Origin: Pogona vitticeps
Lineage: Eukaryota > Chordata > Lepidosauria > Squamata > Agamidae
Assembly (NCBI RefSeq): GCF_051106095.1
Contig: NC_135785.1
Location: 221,955,045 to 222,019,044, forward strand
Direction: 5' to 3'
DNA: 64,000 nucleotides
Each line of letters begins with the position of its first letter. Positions within the stretch are counted from its first letter, which is position 1. Below, piece by piece: positions 1 through 12,736 of the stretch. Below the pieces are notes generated by a model. That model searched no databases. It was not told where the DNA came from and saw nothing but the letters and a program-made list of their open reading frames with translations. The position numbers and the translations under genes are program-made.

Positions 1-204
1 TTTAAGGCTGTTTTTGTTTGGAGACATTAGATGCAGCTGCCAAATTAATCCACAACTAGCATTGTGTCCTTTGGAGGGGGGTCTGGCTAAAAATGTTTTT
101 TAGTTGACCAGGTGTAAACCCTTCCTCTGCTTGTCTTATATGTTCTTTCCCACTCACTTCACTGAAAGTGTAAATGTATATCCAGATAGGGATAATCTGT
201 GTTT

Positions 205-283
205 GTCTCAACTAGCCACCTAGAGTGGCCTTTTAGGCCAAATGGGCGGGGTATAAATCAAACAAACAAACAAACAATAAAGA
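205..283 (+). repeat. L2-type LINE 3' tail
   Basis: Short relic of the 3' end of an L2-like LINE. It shows the same tail grammar as the better copies near 7.4 and 56.6 kb: a CCTAGAGTGG...GGGCGGGGTATAAATC hairpin-like core followed by a (CAAA)n run. No coding part remains, so the copy is almost wholly 5'-truncated. The family name is inferred from this similarity. Confidence 0.55.
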
Positions 284-285
284 AG

Positions 286-1403
286 TGCATTTTGATCCAT
301 TAAAGCTCTCAGTGTAATAAATCTGCTGATGTTCAAAGTGCTACAATATGTTCACTCCCCCCCTTGACAATTCTGCTCAGTTATTCTTTTGTTCTGAAAT
401 AGATATTTAATGCTAGAACACCATTTCCATTTCCCACATTAGAAGGAAAAATTTCATCTGGAGGTGCCCTGAGTTGTGGGTGGCGGCCACATTTTGGTTA
501 AGATCCCTTTTAGAATGAATCATAAAAGAATGGAAGATTTGAATGTAGGAGATAAAGTGAGTAATAACTTAGCTGACCGAAATCACAGAATACATTGTTG
601 GTCACTGCTGATTAAAAGACATTAATTGCTATGCCAGTAAAAGGAAGAAATCTGTACTCAGTAAATTGTTTCCAAATTAATACACATTTCCTCTTCATTT
701 TTAAAGGAAGGGGAAATTAGCACTCTGGCTGGATGACAGATGCTCAGCCTCAAGCTACTGTACCTCCTGTGGCTCTCGTGATACGAGTTTGATTGAATAT
801 GAGCACAGCAGTGCTTTCTCTCCTTGAGATAGTCTGACAAATGTTCTTTGTGTGAAGGGGTATTTGGTTGTTCTAGTAAACAAAGCCTTTCTCCTTTTCT
901 CCAGATGTCTGTAGATACAATAACACCTCACAGTTACATTCCCATGCAATCCGCCGTATCTCATTCTCTCTCGAGATGTGGCAATGTGCAGATGCCATCA
1001 GATAGTGTTTGCCAGTGACGCAAAGATGTTTACAGCCATCAGGCTAAATGATCCCTAGTCAAGCACAATCCACAGAAGATAAGAGTAGCTCGTTTCCTCC
1101 CACAAACTCTCTTTTATGTCAGTGGTGGCAATGAGTATGTCGAACTCTTTTCTTTGTTATTCTCTGCATGTGGAAAGCAGCCTTTGTAAAGGCAAGTCTC
1201 CTGTGGACCCTCTCCATGTGTAGATTTTTCAGGGTCTCCAGGTGTGAAGGGGGGTGTCTCCAAGTGTAACAGACTTTCTCTTCAGACTGTTACACTTCAC
1301 ATGTGCAGTTTGACAATGAAAAAAATCATTGTGAATCTTTTTCTGAATACCTGAATAAACTAACATTTCATTTCTAAATGTCTGTTAGCCAAATAGACAC
1401 AAC
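286..1403. other. No gene seen
   Basis: AT-rich sequence without a credible coding frame or a repeat I recognise. The only local structure is a perfect 11-bp inverted repeat (1262-1272 with 1287-1297, 14-nt loop), which is unremarkable in size. Confidence 0.6.
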
Positions 1404-2852
1404 TAGGGCTGGGCAGGTATTTTGGATGAACCCTGAATCCAGTTGGTTTGAACTGGAACAATTCAGATCAAATCTGGATTAGATTAGTTGGAACTGGATC
1501 CAGAGTGGTGCAGATGATGTCAGACTGATTTGGCAATTCAGACATGGAAATACTGTAAATCCATACAGTGTGTTGTCAAAGTGTTGCAAAACAGCATTAT
1601 ATAAGGAACATGCCAGGCTGGGGTGATGAGGAAGGGACAGCTGGGAGGGGAGGCAGACTTTGCTTTTTGACAGCTGTAGCTTGCTGTCTCAGACAACAAC
1701 CACACCAGCACAGTCCTTGCAGAGAGGCATTGTGTGACATCACTGAAATTATATATTCTGTAATTTATTTTTTTATTTTTTATTTGTTAGCAGCAGTTCA
1801 CTGAAAGAGTTGTAGTGAGTGGTTTGAAGGTTGTTGATTGTCTTGATTATCCTGAATTTGCCTCCACTTCCAAACATTTGGTCTTGTTCGTTTAAATCTC
1901 TTTCTGTCTTTCTTGTTCATTGGTTTATTTGTTTAGTAACCAGTCTATTGTGTGTGAATCTTAACATCTTAGGTAGCAACATCAGTTCTTCTTCTATCAC
2001 CATCACCACTTTGCCCCTCTAGCTTCCAAACTGGGCTGGGCAAGAATCTCTATAATATTCTCTGATAAGTTTTGAAATAACTTGTTTGGTGGTAGTTTAG
2101 TTCCATAGTTCTGTTACAGCCTTCATTGTACTGGTGCCTAATGATCAATCTTTCTTTCCCAATGTACCCCTATCCTTCTGTACTCATTGTAATGGTTGCT
2201 TCTTTGAATGAGTCCTTGAGGTGTCCTCAGTGTTATTTTAAATGCTTTTTTAAAGAAAAAGACAGTGGCTGTTCTTTGTTCTCTTATATATTTTTGTGCT
2301 TGTGCTTGAGTTTGAGTGCAATACATATTGCTTAATCTGTTGCTTTTTTCTTTACAGAGTATTTCATAGTGAACAAAGACCACTCAAATAAGTCACAAAC
2401 ACTATCATAGGACAGATTAGGAGACCTTGCATATTAATACATATCTAAAAGTTGGATCACACAAATTGCACTGAATTTATTTGTATGAAACTCATCACAA
2501 ATAGTAAAACTAAGAAAAATTATAAAGTCTCTAAATTATGTTAAAAAAAGAAGTTATAATTATTGTTATGGAGGAAAACAGTAGAGAACACAGAAAGATC
2601 TCATGCAGTTCATTTGGAATTAAGTTGGAGAACGTCTCTCTTAAGGGGCTACCCTGTCTCCACATGTAATGCATATCTATGGAAGAAGGAGTTAGAACTA
2701 TTTTTTTCCTAATTCAAAGTGATGGCAATTCCAAATTTTAATTCAAATTTCAGTCTGAATTGAATCACATCAGATCCAAATTGGTCCTGATTGAATTAGG
2801 CCTTGATATAAGTCTCCAAATTGGGTCCCAAATCAGGGAATACTTGTATGGC
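1404..2852. repeat. Possible decayed DNA transposon
   Basis: The left edge begins AGGGCTGGGCAGGTATT. The right edge, read on the other strand, gives a loosely similar string (GGCCATACAAGTATT), and GGGCTGGGCAAG recurs near 2034. This could be one old non-autonomous element with degraded ends. I could not find a target-site duplication and no transposase fragment is visible, so the assignment is weak. Confidence 0.25.
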
Positions 2853-3915
2853 CTCAATCACAACATAGTGGCTAAAGGCTTGTTACATAAATTTGCCAGT
2901 GTGTAACTCTATCAGAATAAGTTTCATTCCCCAAAACATTTCATGTAAGATATGAAAGACACTTCTGATCTTTTGAGTGGTGCCACTTTGTAGCTGAAAG
3001 TTGGAGTTAAACTGGTGGGCACAACAAACAGGATTCTGGCCAAAGTCTCAGGATGTAAGTTGTGGACCGAGAAAGGACTCCTCCTTGTTCATCTTGACCA
3101 GAATCTTGCATGGTGGCTTTAGGCAAGATACTATTTGTTCTAGTTCTGCTTCTATTTGTCATGTAAAATACTATTAACTAATTATACAGCATCAAGTCAG
3201 AACTAATTTATCACAGTTCCCCTAGGATGTTGTTGATATAAGACACTCAGCAATTGTTTGCTAGTATGTAGGACTGTAGGGCACTGTAGGGTGGTGCAGC
3301 TTTCCCAAAGTTACATAGCAGCAAGCCATGTAATCCCATCAATCCTGCATGTTCCAGCTGATCTCAGATATCACTTCTCCCTGGAGGCACAGTGAGGATT
3401 TGAAATCCCAGGTCCATCTCTCTATCAGGTGCTCCAACTCCAGAGTTATACTAGCTTTTAGTTTTGATATAGATCAACTGTCAATATAACTCGGCTGTTA
3501 ATCATGATAGAGCTATCTTTGGTAGTTTAAAAGGAAACTGGAGACATTGATGGAAGATACATCTATGCAGAATATGGCCATAAAAATATTGGCTTGAGAT
3601 AATATATATGAAGATCTTGATACTCTATATGAATGGTTACGTCTTATACTGTAGTTTTGTTGATTTGGGGCTATTTTGTAGCTTTTCAGCTTGAGAAAAT
3701 GGTGAGCAACTGGGAGGCATAATACACGTATATAAAATGCATGATGTGTAGAAAATAGATAGGGAGAGACTTTTATCCTCAAACATAACACTAAAATATA
3801 GGGTCATCCATGGAGGTTGAATGGGGAAACATCTAAGACTGATAAAAGAAAGTATTTCTTGCTGTGTATAGTTAAATTGTGTATTCACTGTCACCAGATG
3901 TTGTATTAGTTGTCA
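2853..3915. other. No gene seen
   Basis: AT-rich sequence with stops in all frames at the density expected by chance. No repeat family was recognised. Confidence 0.6.
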
Positions 3916-3917
3916 AA

Positions 3918-4174
3918 GAGCCTCGTGGCGCAGTGGTTAAAACGCTGTACTGCAGCTAAAACTGTGCTCACGACCTGGGGTTCAAATCCCAGGTAGCCGG
4001 CTCAAGGTTGACTCAGCCTTCCATCCTTCCAAGGTCGGTAAAATGAGTACCCAGCTTGCTGGGGGGGGGGGCAATGTGTAGCCTGTATAATTAAAAAATT
4101 CTAAACCGCCCGGAGAGTGCTTGTAGCGCTATGGGGCGGTATATAAGTCCAATAAATAAATAAAAAAAATAAAT
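3918..4174 (+). repeat. tRNA-derived SINE with L2-type tail
   Basis: A near-complete tRNA-derived SINE. The head has an A-box-like GTGGCGCAGTGG and, about 50 bp on, a B-box GGTTCAAATCC, the internal RNA polymerase III promoter. The body contains the squamate-type CTCAAGGTTGACTCAGCC stretch and a G run. The tail has an ACCGCCC...GGGGCGG hairpin, then TATATAAGTCC and (AATA)n, closely like the 3' end of the L2 LINE at 56.5 kb. That suggests L2 machinery mobilised it. A minus-strand copy lies at 29.5 kb. The exact family name is uncertain. Confidence 0.75.
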
Positions 4175-4175
4175 T

Positions 4176-4519
4176 CGGACAGATTCAAGAGGGGATTGAA
4201 TAAATTCACAAAGGATGAGGCCCTCAGTATTTACAAATCATTATGGCTCTATATGGCGCAATGAACAAAACCCTGTTGGCATAAAGTTCCATGGTGTAAA
4301 CCAGGCCTAGGCATCAGTAATAATTACAATGAACTGAAAGTGCCCTAACCACCACCTTCAGGTTCCCAGGCTCCCTAGGGCTCCCTTTGGCCCAGAAGAA
4401 GACTTAGCAAGCTCCAGGTGGTGCTGGTGGGGGAAGTCTTTAGTAGTAAATAGTCACCACCAGGTTTCTCCTGGTGGGATCAAGACTGCTGGCAGTGATC
4501 CAGAGGCAGATTTTGATTA
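4176..4519. other. No gene seen
   Basis: No coding frame or recognisable repeat in this stretch. Confidence 0.55.
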
Positions 4520-4698
4520 TTAAAGGCTTCTTTGATGGGGCTTCTGTTTACCAGATTTTGTGTGGGTTTTTTTATTCTTTATAGAATTTGCATACATATT
4601 GTTTTTAGCTTTGAATATTGTCTTTTAATTATGTAAGCCACCTTGGATTCCTCTTAAGGAAAAATGTAGGGTAAAACATTTTAAATAAATAAATAAAC
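4520..4698 (+). repeat. L2/CR1-type LINE 3' end
   Basis: The T-rich run, then ATGTAAGCCACCTTGGATTC, a short spacer and (AAATA)n, is the usual layout of a vertebrate L2-like 3' untranslated end. No coding remnant is attached. The clade is inferred from the tail only. Confidence 0.5.
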
Positions 4699-4868
4699 AC
4701 ACCTGTATCCTAAAGCTCCCAAAGGTTTGCCCAGTACAAAGGGGAGTCTCAGAGCCTGAAAGGGAGGGAAAGGAAGCTTTCAATTCATGTAAATCAAATA
4801 TTACTGGCACTGGATCCATTTTCTGCAGCATAGCTTTGCACAGCAGGATTTCCCTTCATGACCTATAG

Positions 4869-5006
4869 CAGTGGTTCTCAACCTTGGGTAACCCAGGTAT
4901 TCTTGGAATGCAACTTCTAGCAGCCTTCAGCACTAGCTGTGCTAGCCAGTGTTTCTGGGAATTGCTGCCCAAGAACATTAGGGTTACCCAAGGATGGGTA
5001 ATACTA
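4869..5006. mobile_element. Foldback hAT-type MITE
   Basis: A short non-autonomous DNA element that begins CAGTGGTTCTCAACC and folds back on itself, with GGGTTACCC near the far end. It belongs with the copies at 14.2 and 39.0-39.3 kb. The right terminus is degraded. The left flank ACCTATAG resembles the bases just right of the element (ACTATAGG), possibly an eroded 8-bp duplication. Confidence 0.55.
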
Positions 5007-6091
5007 TAGGTAATTCTATAGGTATTAGAGGAAGTGTGCGCCTTTTATCTCAGTTATTTGACTGCACTCTTCTGACAAGCTTCCCATGGGTAACTGACTG
5101 GCTACTCTGTGAGCTTGATTTTGGGACAGAGAGCAAATGTCTTTCATCTATATTTGCATTTCTATTCTGCCATAGAATGAATGGATCCACCCTTGATATG
5201 TAGTTCTGAAGCTTCCTAAGCTTGCTTTTTTATGTGAACAGCTCTGGTGTGATTTACTTCAATCAATGTAGCTGGCTGGTATGAACATTCCTAATTTTGC
5301 TGCAGGTCTATAGAAACAGGCTGGCACAATGAGTCATGTGCTTCGAAGGTTATTATTGTTTAAAAACAGTGGTAGGACTTTAATATCTGGAAAAGTTAAA
5401 GGGAATTACCATGTGCTTAAACATGCAAATATAGAACTTTATGACACAACCAAAAAATGCAAAGCAGGTTTAAAAGCCTTTAGTTGATTTGCATTTCTAA
5501 GGCAAATCTTCCACTACAATATTAATTCACATTGGAAGGAACTATTTGACAATACAGCTGTATTGATGACAGGATGGGATCAGTTTTTTGACACCAAACC
5601 TGCCAAGAATCATCACTAGAATATTAAAAATGCAAACCAAAACATATACACAGAAAGAGCAGCTGGACAGTGTTATGCAAATAGGTAAGAGGGAAAAACT
5701 ACTTCTACTTGTGCAGCTTTGCAAATGACTGAGCATTTGGTGCTATGTATATTCTCTCTAATATAATGGATTGGCCAAGAGAATGAGATGTAAGCTAAGG
5801 AGTAGAGTTGCCAGGTCTTAGAGTGCCAGCTAAAACTTCCTGTAATTGCTGTGCTTTCCTGGTTCTCCAGGCAGGGAAACAATCTCAGGATTAGTGATGC
5901 TGGAAAAAAAGGAGAAACATTGGTTTTTGTGAGAAGTAGATTTGAAACCTTGGCACCAAATTCTAATTATTCCCAGCAGATGTGAAGGTTCACTGGCTGG
6001 GAGTGGGTAATCTGCATGTGGGGGCTTGCAAATGTCCATCCCTGGACCTTGCAGAAAAGCAATCTTTCCTGCAACATTCGCCCACAAAACA
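5007..6091. other. No gene seen
   Basis: AT-rich unique-looking sequence. No coding frame or repeat is supported up to the microsatellite. Confidence 0.6.
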
Positions 6092-6201
6092 TCTTCCTTC
6101 CTTCCTTCCTTCCTTCCTTCCTTCCTTCCTTCCTTCCTTCCTTCCTTCCTTCCTTCCTTCCTTCCTTCCTTCCTTCCTTCCTTCCTTCCTTCCTTCCTTC
6201 C
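6092..6201. repeat. (CCTT)n microsatellite
   Basis: About 27 uninterrupted copies of a CCTT/AAGG tetranucleotide. All frames stay open through it, giving artificial Leu-Pro-Ser-Phe or Lys-Glu-Gly-Arg repeat peptides that are not genes. The lack of interruptions suggests it is still length-variable. Confidence 0.97.
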
Positions 6202-7013
6202 GTTTTTTAACATAAAAGTTCATTTTCAACTTCTAGTGGCAATTTAAAAAAGTGAGAAAACAAATAAGAAAATGTGAGGATATAGTGGGCCCCAGGGATG
6301 TTGGTGGCTATGTTCAGACCATAAATGCCTCACTGGATACATGTCCCCACCCCACCCCTTGAAAGCCTAGCACCTAACTCCAATAGTTGTCACCTCGTAC
6401 CACATCTCAATGGCTTAGTATTCGTGTTTGGGTGCTCAAATATTGCACAACATTAGTGCAATGGAAAGCCAGGAAGAAAAGGAAGGAACTTGGAAAAGAG
6501 ATGGCAAGTGTATGCTGTTGGGTCCATTGGACCAAATGGAACAACTAAGGAAATGAAGTGTCAGCATTGCACCTTCTGAGACGTCTTTCTGTACAAGCCA
6601 TGGCAGTAGTGATACAGGGTGTGAGGAAACAAACAAACAAGCAGATAAGCCACTTCCTCGAGGGCTGGCTATTAACCTTCCAAAAGCGCCAGAATCAATC
6701 TACGCCCTGGAAACACTCCTCACATGCATGTGTGCTATTTGTTAATTTGCATTGGGACATAATCCCTAATAAGAATGGTACTGTCATGCATCCCCAGTGA
6801 CCCCTGCGTGTTTTCTCACTCAAACAAGTTCACCTTCAGACACTTATTCTTCTCCCCTTTTTCGCTGCCACCAGAGGATATTATCCTCACTATATCAATT
6901 ATGAGTCTCACACTTTTGCTGCCAAATAAAACAAGATTTATTTAAGGATAAATAAATGAATCACAGAAGGAAAATCATGGATCTTCTCTTATCATTCATT
7001 CATTAATGAATGA
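6202..7013. other. No gene seen
   Basis: No coding frame. A perfect 18-bp palindrome (TCATTCATTAATGAATGA, 6996-7013) abuts the L2 fragment that follows. It is probably a by-product of the local TCAT repeat. Confidence 0.6.
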
Positions 7014-7502
7014 TATTTGGTGGAACGCCTACTCCCACCAAGGTCTACCCGGATCACCTGTGCGAGTCAGGAGGTGAGGCTAAGGAGCTTGACGCCGAGA
7101 GAGGCCCGGAAGGAAAAGACACGAAACCAGGCCTTCTTGGCAGTGGCTCCTCGCCTCTGGAACAATCTCCCTCTGGAGATTCACGTGGCCCCCACACTGG
7201 GTATCTTTTAAAAACAACTAAAAACATGGATGTTTATTCAGGCCCTCCCTCCAATCAATACTTGATTCTTTCTTTTTATTCTTTCTTTATTTACTTTTTA
7301 TTTTATTTTTTGTTTGTAAACTGTTATTGGAGATTTATGTAATACTTTGTGTTATATTTATTAGTTGTTTAAGTTATATTGGAAGCTGCCTAGAGTGGTC
7401 GCATAGACCAGATGGGCAGGATACAAATCAAATCAAATCAAATCAAATCAAATCAAATCAAATCAACAAATAAACAAACAAATAAATAAATAAATAAATA
7501 AA
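7014..7502 (+). repeat. L2-clade LINE 3' fragment (ORF2 end + tail)
   Basis: A 5'-truncated L2 copy. The first 200 bp encode the C-terminal tail of an L2 reverse transcriptase protein, with the hallmark FLAVAPRLWNNLPLEI followed by an APTL motif. The equivalent in the intact element at 56.7 kb is FSAAAPRLWNALPTEI. An in-frame stop follows soon after, where the family usually continues with a short basic end. Then come a T-rich 3' untranslated region, the CCTAGAGTGG hairpin tail and a long (AAATC)n/(AAAT)n run (7425-7501). Confidence 0.85.
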
Positions 7503-10500
7503 ATGTGGATTTGATTTATTATAAGCTTGCTTGTACTCATTTACTTTATTCAAGATCTCAATATTTTCTGACTGTCAATGTACTTCTCATTCCTTTTAAC
7601 TCTTTAATACTCTCTGACTAACCAACTGTCCAATATCTAGTCTAAACACTTCCCAGTCTTCTCTCTAACTGTCTAAACTCTTCACCATCTTTTTCCTAAC
7701 TGACTCTCTGTCACACTCTAACTGCCACTCTGGCACTCCCAGTTTTCTTGCCTCCGCTCCTCCTGTCCTATCTAAATAGGAGCTCTAAAATGACTGACAG
7801 GAGTGACATGTGGGCTGTCTGCCACAGGTACCCACTGTTGCCACTGGCCTGGTCTCCGCAAAATGTTAACTTTGCCCTAGCTTTGGTTAGCTTGGTTTTA
7901 CTCAGATTCTGGGTCCATTAACCTAGATTATCCTCAGGCCTGTTTCAATAATCACGTGGCTGTTTCTAAGGACCGGCCCAGTGGAGGCTCAAGGGCTAAC
8001 CTCCCTGTCTCTGCTTTTGGCACTGGATCTTAGGAAATGAGATGCTGCTCAGTCAACAACTCTTGTGGGAAGGAAAACATCCTACTTTGAGGGAGCTTGA
8101 GGCAATATATGCCCTACAAACCTTTTATGGGAATGGAGGTATCAGCAGGGAGAAAGAAGCACAGCTCAAGAGCCACAATGTACTACTGTTTTAACTTGAC
8201 ACCATGAAGAGAAGCACTGGACAATGCAGATGCAGTGTCTGTAGGAAGTGAAAGCCAGAAACATTGGAGATAAATCCACAAGAGAGCAGGGACATCATAG
8301 TTAGGTTCTTGCCCCACCATCAATTATGGGCAATCTCACCTCGTTCCATTTACGGGGCCAAGGGTGTCTGTGAAGAGAGCACCCCCCACTGGCTGAAACA
8401 AAAGTCTATGTCTCTTCACTGAAGTCATTCCTGTTTGTCCTTCTAGATACCTAGGCTAAAAATCATGGGGGGGGGGAAGATGCCTGGGTTTCACCTATCC
8501 AGAAGATTCTCCATTCCTATTCTTTTTGCCCAGATGAACCAATTTCACCAGCGTAGTGAGCTGCAGACATTTGAACTTACAGTTAAGCAGGCCAGAAGTA
8601 AGGTCTGGTTTTCTTGGGTCTAGTCCTGAACCAATTGCATTTATTCTGACCTGTTCACAAGATCCCCTGCTGATACTGCAGACAAAGCTAATGTTGTCAC
8701 TTAATGACTTACTGTGGTACTTTCTGAGGCTACAGATACATTTACACTGATTATAATTCATTAATGCATTAAAAAGAAAACCAAAAAAACCCCACCAACT
8801 AACCACATTATATGCACCCTAGGGTCCCTTTACTATCCACTCCAAGGTTCAAATGTGTAGGTTTCATTGTCCTGAAACTGTGGCAGACACACCTTCTGTT
8901 AGACAATTAACTATTTAAGTTAGAAAGATCTGTAAAGCAACTTTGTACCAAGTGTGATAATGTTTTGCAATTTTGAACAAATTCTAAGTTTTCTTTTCAG
9001 AGAAGTGGGAAAAAAATCCCTGCCATATATTGCTACATTGAGATTTATATAGTGAGAGAATGTGGGCCTCTATCTTCACCAAACCAAGGAAAACCAACAC
9101 ATATTGCCCAGTAACGTTAGAGAAAGGATTATTTTTATTTCTAGACAATCTAGGCAATTGTACTTCCCCTCATAGTGTTGTCATGAAAGAATGAATGCAT
9201 AGTAGAAAGATGGTTGCGTCCCCCATCCCAAAACAAGAGATAGAAAAATTTACAGAGCACAGTGACAACTTAAGTGTAAAAGAACAAGGTGGGTTGAAAG
9301 GACTTTTGACAGTTTTCATTAACAGTGTTGTCTAAGGGAAAATGCCTACTTTGCCATTTTTGGCAGTAAGCTAAGAAAGCAGTACAGGAGTCATAATTAC
9401 TCTAGGCCCTGAGCCAAGTGGTGAAAGCATTATCATGCAAAACACATTAAAAGTCTATCAGAAATTAGAGCATCTTTGTGTATTTCCTTTTTAAAATGTC
9501 ATGCTCTCAACTTAGAACTTGCTCTGACAGCCATCAGTGGAAGCATTTTGTCTTAAACAAAATAAGTTTTATCTTCTCAAACTTATTTGATATAAAGACC
9601 AGAAAGAGTTCAGTGAAAAACATAATGATTTTTATTTCCACGAAGCACCATGCAATATATATTTTTATTTGGTTAAAAAAAAAAAACTTGTAATATGCTC
9701 TCAAATCTGCTTTTATCTTTGGAAAGAATCAATTCAGTGTGTGAATTTGCTCATGCTTCCTCAAATGAAGGACATAAAGCCAATGAAAGGTGAGCACTCA
9801 CATCAAACTGAAACCAATGGGAATGAAACTCACAAGTAAACATCCACACAGTAAAAAAATAAACATACCTAGATCATCTCCTCAAGTGATGCCTTATGGT
9901 AATATTCCACAAATTATTAATTCTTGAACTGTCCTCCTTAGGTTAACTAGGCTGCTCATGAGTAAATGATTAACATCTGATGACCTTTATATGAATACCT
10001 GAAATATTCTGTGTAATAATTCAGTTCTTTCATCATCTTTTGGTGAGTTCACATATTCAATTTAAATCATTACATCGAATAATACATAGATAATTTTGAC
10101 TGACTTGGTATCTACCAGGATGACACCCCTCTAGGATTATCACCTGACATAATGAGATGTGATGATCCCTAGTGGTATATCATGCATTAATAGCAGCTTC
10201 TAGTTTTTTAGGCTCAGATGAAACATTATCTGTACTGTACTTAATGTTTCAAAATGTATTCCTGTAAACCGAAATTCAAGTCAGATCCAGGCATGATTTT
10301 GCCAAATAGTTTTCTTCTCCATTTAGACTGGCCTCTATTTTCCAAATAAATTGTTTATTCTGTGCAAAACTGTTGAACATTGTGTGATTTATGTGGAAAT
10401 AAGCATGCATAGGAGCAGGATGTAAGACTATGCATAGTACAACAGAACCACTATGGGTACAATTGATCACAGATATTGTCTTTGTGAGAGACAATAGTTC

Positions 10501-12311
10501 CTAACACCGATTCTGCAAAGTCAAGGTGATGGTACATCCTACAAGGGTAAAGTGACTTGATTACTATTGATCTTAGTTTCTCTGAATTAGAGCTAGTTAG
10601 AAATTGGAAAATGTTTTTTCATGATAGGCTTCACAATTTCCCTCTCAGTGTTCTCTCCATCAGTTTTGCAATTACCCAGCCAATGTTGCCTTATCCTTCT
10701 TCAAAAAGGTAAGGCAAGATTGATTAGAAGTAAAGGTTATTGGTGAGCTAACAAATGCTGTCTCTTCTACTCTATGGTCCTTTGCTAATTCCCTCATGAA
10801 CCTCAAGTTGCTTAATCTGCTTTCCAGCTCATTGTCATGTAATTGACTGCCAACTCTCTCAAAGTGATACATAACACAGCAAAGAACGCAGACTATGAAT
10901 TGTCGCTGCTATTATTTTTTTATCTCTTCTTTACCATATCTACTACATGCAGTTTGAAAAACACACATAAAGAATAGGATCAAACAAACAAATGAATCAA
11001 CTGTGCCCTTGCAATTTGAGAATAAACAGTCTAACAAATTGGTACCTCTCCCAACTGTATTTCTCCAAATCATTTCACCAATCCTTCAACAAATTTACTT
11101 GGAAGTAAGTTGTATTTAGTTCACTGGGGCTTTTGATTTCATATTTTCTTGAATTCAGAAAGTATCCCTGAACAGAGCTGAGAAAAGCAAAATGTAGCTT
11201 TAAAAAGAGAGCATTTTGAGGTGGACGAAATGGCCCTTATTAAGTTTCTTCCAGATCTGGGTGGATGAGCTAAGCTCTCAAATGCACAACATCTCTCCAA
11301 AGATAAAGGTCACAGTTATCAAGATACTATCTCCTGTACACCCCCATTATAAAACAACACCCCAAGATAGGGCACTAAAAGCATATTTTATTTATTTTAT
11401 TTATTTAATATTGAACACTTGTCACCATGTAATGGAAATACAAATTTGTTAGTATTTCAATTTCTTGGATCTCTTTTCCTGGGGTGGGGAAGAAGAAGAT
11501 TCTAGGAATGTAAAAGGAATAATATATAAATGTTAAAAATGGTTAAAACCAACATATAATGCAAACAGCAGCACTCCTTCCTTAGAACAAAGTACAGTAC
11601 AAGGAAATCAAGTGGCTTAAAGCTAATATATAAAACTGGCAGATCAATACATCCCATGAAATACCTGGGAAAAGATATTAATAGCAGACCATGAGAAGAA
11701 AAGTTACTAAATACAGCTAAGTCATAGCATTAATAAAATCTGCTCAGTCACAAAAAAATATAAAATTATTATTCCACAGTTTTTCAGATGAAAGAAGGAA
11801 GGAAATGTACCAGGAACGTTACATTGTGTGAATAAAACATTCTGCTCTTTCGGCATTTTTTTTTACTTTTGCTGAGTTCTTTTGTTGTTGTTTTTGTTTA
11901 AGTAGCTTTATATTAGTTTCCCCACTGTGGAATCTTTTATACTAGCAGCTTTATGCTTTTCTCTTTATTTTTATGACTATTGTTTTCCTCTTATTTTCCT
12001 TCTCTTTGCCTGTTTGCCTTTGATTTCTTTTGCCCAGAAATGTTTGAAAGAATTGCGTCTTGAAGATAGATGCTGCAGGGGTTTTCTCCTCCCTATTGCC
12101 AGCTGAAAAATTAAATGCTTGGTAGAGGATGTTTCTGTCAGTAGTTCATTGAAACACTCCCTTCTTCTTAGCAATAAAAAAATGAAAAATAAATAATGAA
12201 AAGCCCATTTCTATAAAACAAACAAGTTGTTTCTTCAAATGTCATAAAAACACTTATTTAAAACAACAAGACTGCACTGTCCAGGGCACTCAGGGGGACA
12301 AGAGAGTGATT
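7503..12311. other. 4.8 kb without a recognised gene
   Basis: AT-rich sequence with only chance-length reading frames. The 7.56-7.78 kb part is rich in CTAACTG/CTCTCTGAC-like pyrimidine motifs and may be an old repeat I cannot name. Simple A/T runs occur near 9.68 and 11.4 kb. Nothing else is supported. Confidence 0.55.
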
Positions 12312-12352
12312 AAGAACCAGTGTGGTGTAGCGCTTCTGGTGTTGAGCTGATA
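12312..12352 (+). repeat. SINE head fragment
   Basis: The string AACCAGTGTGGTGTAGCGC followed by a degenerate body resembles the tRNA-related head of a common squamate SINE (AGCCAGTGTGGTGTAGTGG). Only about 40 bp are recognisable. Confidence 0.35.
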
Positions 12353-12462
12353 CCCAATAAGCGATGAAACTCTCTAAGGTCCCTAGGTTGGCTATTTTCA
12401 CTCGGCCAGACCCATCATACTGTATAGGGAGCTGTGTAGAAAAAATGGGGAATAATTGATAT

Positions 12463-12736
12463 GGTTGTTGTGGGTTTTCCGGGTTGTTTGGCCACATTCT
12501 TAAGGTTTTTATTCCTAACGTTTTGCCAGTCTCTGTGGCCGGCATCTTCAGAGGACAGGAGACAGAACTCTGTCTGTACTGACCAGAGTGCAGATAGAGT
12601 TCTGACTCCTGCCCTCTGAAGATGCCAGCCACAGAGACTGATGAGACATTAGGAAGAAAAACCTTAAGAACACAGCCAAACAACCCGGAAAACCCACAAC
12701 AACCATCGGATCTCGGCTGTGAAAGCCTTTGAGAAA
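12463..12736. repeat. Long foldback repeat, family uncertain
   Basis: An almost perfect inverted repeat. The left arm starts GGTTGTTGTGGGTTTTCCGG and the right arm ends with its complement at 12704. The arms meet around a short loop near 12577-12590 and each is about 110 bp. The right side continues with a TCGGCTGTGAAAGCC string that I remember as part of a dispersed vertebrate repeat, so this may be two abutting inverted copies of one element rather than a MITE. I recognise the unit as widely dispersed but cannot name its class. Confidence 0.7.

Noticed and set aside
3918-3992. Possible tRNA gene (A and B boxes)
   Set aside because: The boxes belong to a tRNA-derived SINE: the cloverleaf is not intact and a SINE body and LINE-like tail follow.
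5830-6247. Lys-Glu-Gly-Arg and Leu-Pro-Ser-Phe repeat proteins
   Set aside because: Translations of the (CCTT)n microsatellite.
12620-12660. CTGATGAG as a possible hammerhead core in the foldback repeat
   Set aside because: No stem II or GAAA follows at proper spacing, and the complementary arm lacks the motif.
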